In this document: piece after piece, positions 47,101 to 50,100 of the stretch
Layout: every line of letters begins with the position of its first letter
Numbering within the stretch: the first letter of the stretch is position 1
DNA from: Ligula intestinalis
Lineage: Eukaryota; Platyhelminthes; Cestoda; Diphyllobothriidea; Diphyllobothriidae
Direction of reading: 5' to 3'
Assembly: GCA_036362985.1 (NCBI GenBank)
Contig: JAYGXS010000004.1
Span: forward strand, 26,096,633-26,160,632
DNA: 64,000 bases
Notes under the pieces: model-generated
Told to the model about the DNA's origin: nothing
Databases searched by the model: none
The model's input: only the letters and a program-made list of their open reading frames with translations
Made by a program: the position numbers and the translations under genes

Positions 47101-50100
47101 AGGACCCGTGAATAGGAACCACCCGCATTACAGGTGTCTGCGACAAATTCTAGGAAAAAATATGGTGAGGTGTATGGTTAGGGTTAAGTTTAAGGTTTCG
47201 GTTTAGGTTTGCGTTTGCGTTAGAGCTAGTATTGGGGTAATGACTCGGGAATATATACCCGCTTGGAATTATATACAAAGCCACCTCACCCGCATGTGTT
47301 CGATATCCTTACAGAATCAAAAGGACAGGAGCCGGGGAAGGGCACAGGTGGCTGGCGCGACTGGAGCCACACCTGGCTCGGATCCGGCAGAGTGGAGTTG
47401 CCATAGAGGCCACATTAAACAGCAATCACAGCCTAAAAATTCAGCCCGCCAGTCGTCAACTCTACGCGAAACCAACAATGGGCTGACTGTGCGGTCCAGG
47501 TTCTCCCGTCAGTCGACGACTTACCAAGCCATGGATTTTAGCGTATGTAATTATCTCAGGCTCGGTTCACATATGCAGCAGGGAGCCCCACGGAGAAGGA
47601 TTAGAACAACACACTTCCCACTTTCGTGAGGGATGTCGACTCTGTGCTAACTTTTTGCGATTTGGGGGTTCTGAGGAGGAGAGATATGGTGCTGTGGGAG
47701 GGCTGGTGGTATTCTACTGTAGGTTTTAATGTAGGCGCATGTGGCCTATTAAGCCCATGCCTGAGGGAATATTACGGACAGTGCGAGCAGTTAAGGCGGG
47801 TGTGATGCGTTTATCTTGGTGTTTTTAGCACTAGTTCGTCAGTCTCTGTGCTGTGTATGTACAAGTGATCTACTAGGCAAATGCGTGCTGGCAGTGAGGG
47901 CATAAACAGCTGACTTGAAGCAACTAGTAGCTTAGACTCTTTCCACCTGAAGTCTTTATTTCCTCCTACAGACCGGCAAGGTATATGGCCAAGTGGATTG
48001 CATTAGTACCCTCATCGATAAACTGGACAATATGAAATTCAGTCTCGAAGAGCTGAGAAAACGACCACGACCGCCGGATCTGGATACAACGCGTCTTGAA
48101 ACCTACCTCTCCGACGAGGACTTCGAAGTGAGTACTGCCTTTTGTATCTTATTATCTGGCTCACCGTTGTCAGTTCTAGTTTTCCCTTATAACTACTGTG
48201 CTCGCTCTCCGTGGCTGATTGGCAGATAGCCGGCTTAAACGATAGTCTTGTAGCGGTCTATGTAGTGGGTGTATTCGGAACACTACAAGCATCAGGCCGA
48301 ATCACGGTGTTATATATTCAAAACAGAAGGCAGTTTATAGGCAGAATGTTGTATAGGGTGTCCGTAAGCAGGAGGTTTACTCAGAATGATGGAACTGTTT
48401 CGCGTGTGAGTCACATTACCCAAAGGGGCTTTATGGTGGAGCTTAAACGTTACTGGCTGAAAGGTAGCCGGTCAGAATAACAAGAGGGTGACGCGCGCAT
48501 CCGCGACCTTAAATGCCTTGCGCGAACGCCTTATCCCGACACCACGTGCGGGCATACACAGCACACAGGTTGGGTATGACTGGCTGATGACGGCTAATAA
48601 GCCAGAAATAGCCATTCCGGTCTCCCTTTGCTTTGTCGGATCAACTTCTTCATCATATCACCTTTGGCACTATGTGACGGTCATTGAGGGTTTGCGTTGC
48701 GAGCTACTTGGCAAAGTAGAACTTAATTGTTCCTTGACTAGATCAGTGAAACACCTGCATTCATTCATCATATTCCCGATCACAACCGACAAAGCAGGGG
48801 ACCCGTGGACTAGAGGCAGCGTCTCCAACGCAATGACCGAAGGTCCCGGGTTCAAATCTCGGGGGTGCCAACCCTCGAGATGGGGTATGACTGGCTGATG
48901 ACGGCTAATAAGCCAGAAATGGCCATTCCGGTCTCCCTTTGCTTTGTCGGATCCACTTCTTCAACACAGGTTAAACTAAGCCCGGGCAAAGCAAGGATCG
49001 ACAGAAGAAAATTTTTCTTTACCAACAGAATAGTTTCAGCGTGGAACGCTCTTCCAGAAGAGGTTGTCCTCTCCACTAGTGTCCATGCATTTAAGAGAAG
49101 ACTGGACATGTATCAAGTGCAAACGCAACGAAGGTGAAAATTCCTTCATCAGATTCCAATGAATCACTTACAAATGAATCACATTGTTTATCACATCCAC
49201 TGCATCAAATTATTCTACTCGCGATTTGCGAGTAGCCATATATTTTTATGTATTTTTCTGTTATATTTTTTGTGAAGACTGTCTTCCCGGAACCTGTAAC
49301 TGTCGTCAAGTTTAAATTTTTCTTTGTATCAACTTATTTCATATCATCCTGTTACCAACAGGGAGTTCAAAGGCATTTGCCTATCTTTCCCTCAATAAAC
49401 TGATACTGATACTGATACTGATAAATGGCGGAAGTCGCCATAGTGAGGATTTATTGTGTACGTAAACCTGCATTGCAGTCTCAGGTAGCAGGGACCGCTG
49501 GCGCACCCAGGGCTGGTGTTGACTGCGTCCAGTTGTGCCCGAGAGTGTGTGATGTGATAACAACGCATTTGGTTGATTTCTCCAACTAAATTAATTGGGT
49601 TCGACCTGGACATGAATGGCAGCGTTTTCTGCAAATGTCAATCTCGGTTCGCGACAGGGTGTCGGCAACCGCATTTTCCTATCTGTGGGTACGATGAGTG
49701 ACACAGCGAAAAGTCGATGCGGAGGTCAGCTCAAAACCTGGCTCGACTCAGTCCTTCAGGACAGGGAAGTGGTTCTTGGCGGTGCTGGCGAAGAGAATGG
49801 CTCGAATTGTCCAGGTCTGCGGCCACAGATCATCGCGTGTGAAGAAGCACCGTAGGAGACATCATTGAGGCCGGCTAGATCAGTCATGCTCGCAGCCGCA
49901 ACAAGTATAGTGCAGTCGAGGTTGGAATTTCACGAAGAGGTTGCCAGCCATATCAGAAGGATTTGAGCAGTGGTTTTGCTCTGAAGAATTTGTGTTCATA
50001 TCACGCTGGAGTCACAGATTTGTAGAGCTCTAAGCAGTACATAGTTGTACTCCGATCTGGTCCAGGATTCACCAACCCTGGCTTGTTTCGTCTGGCGAGG

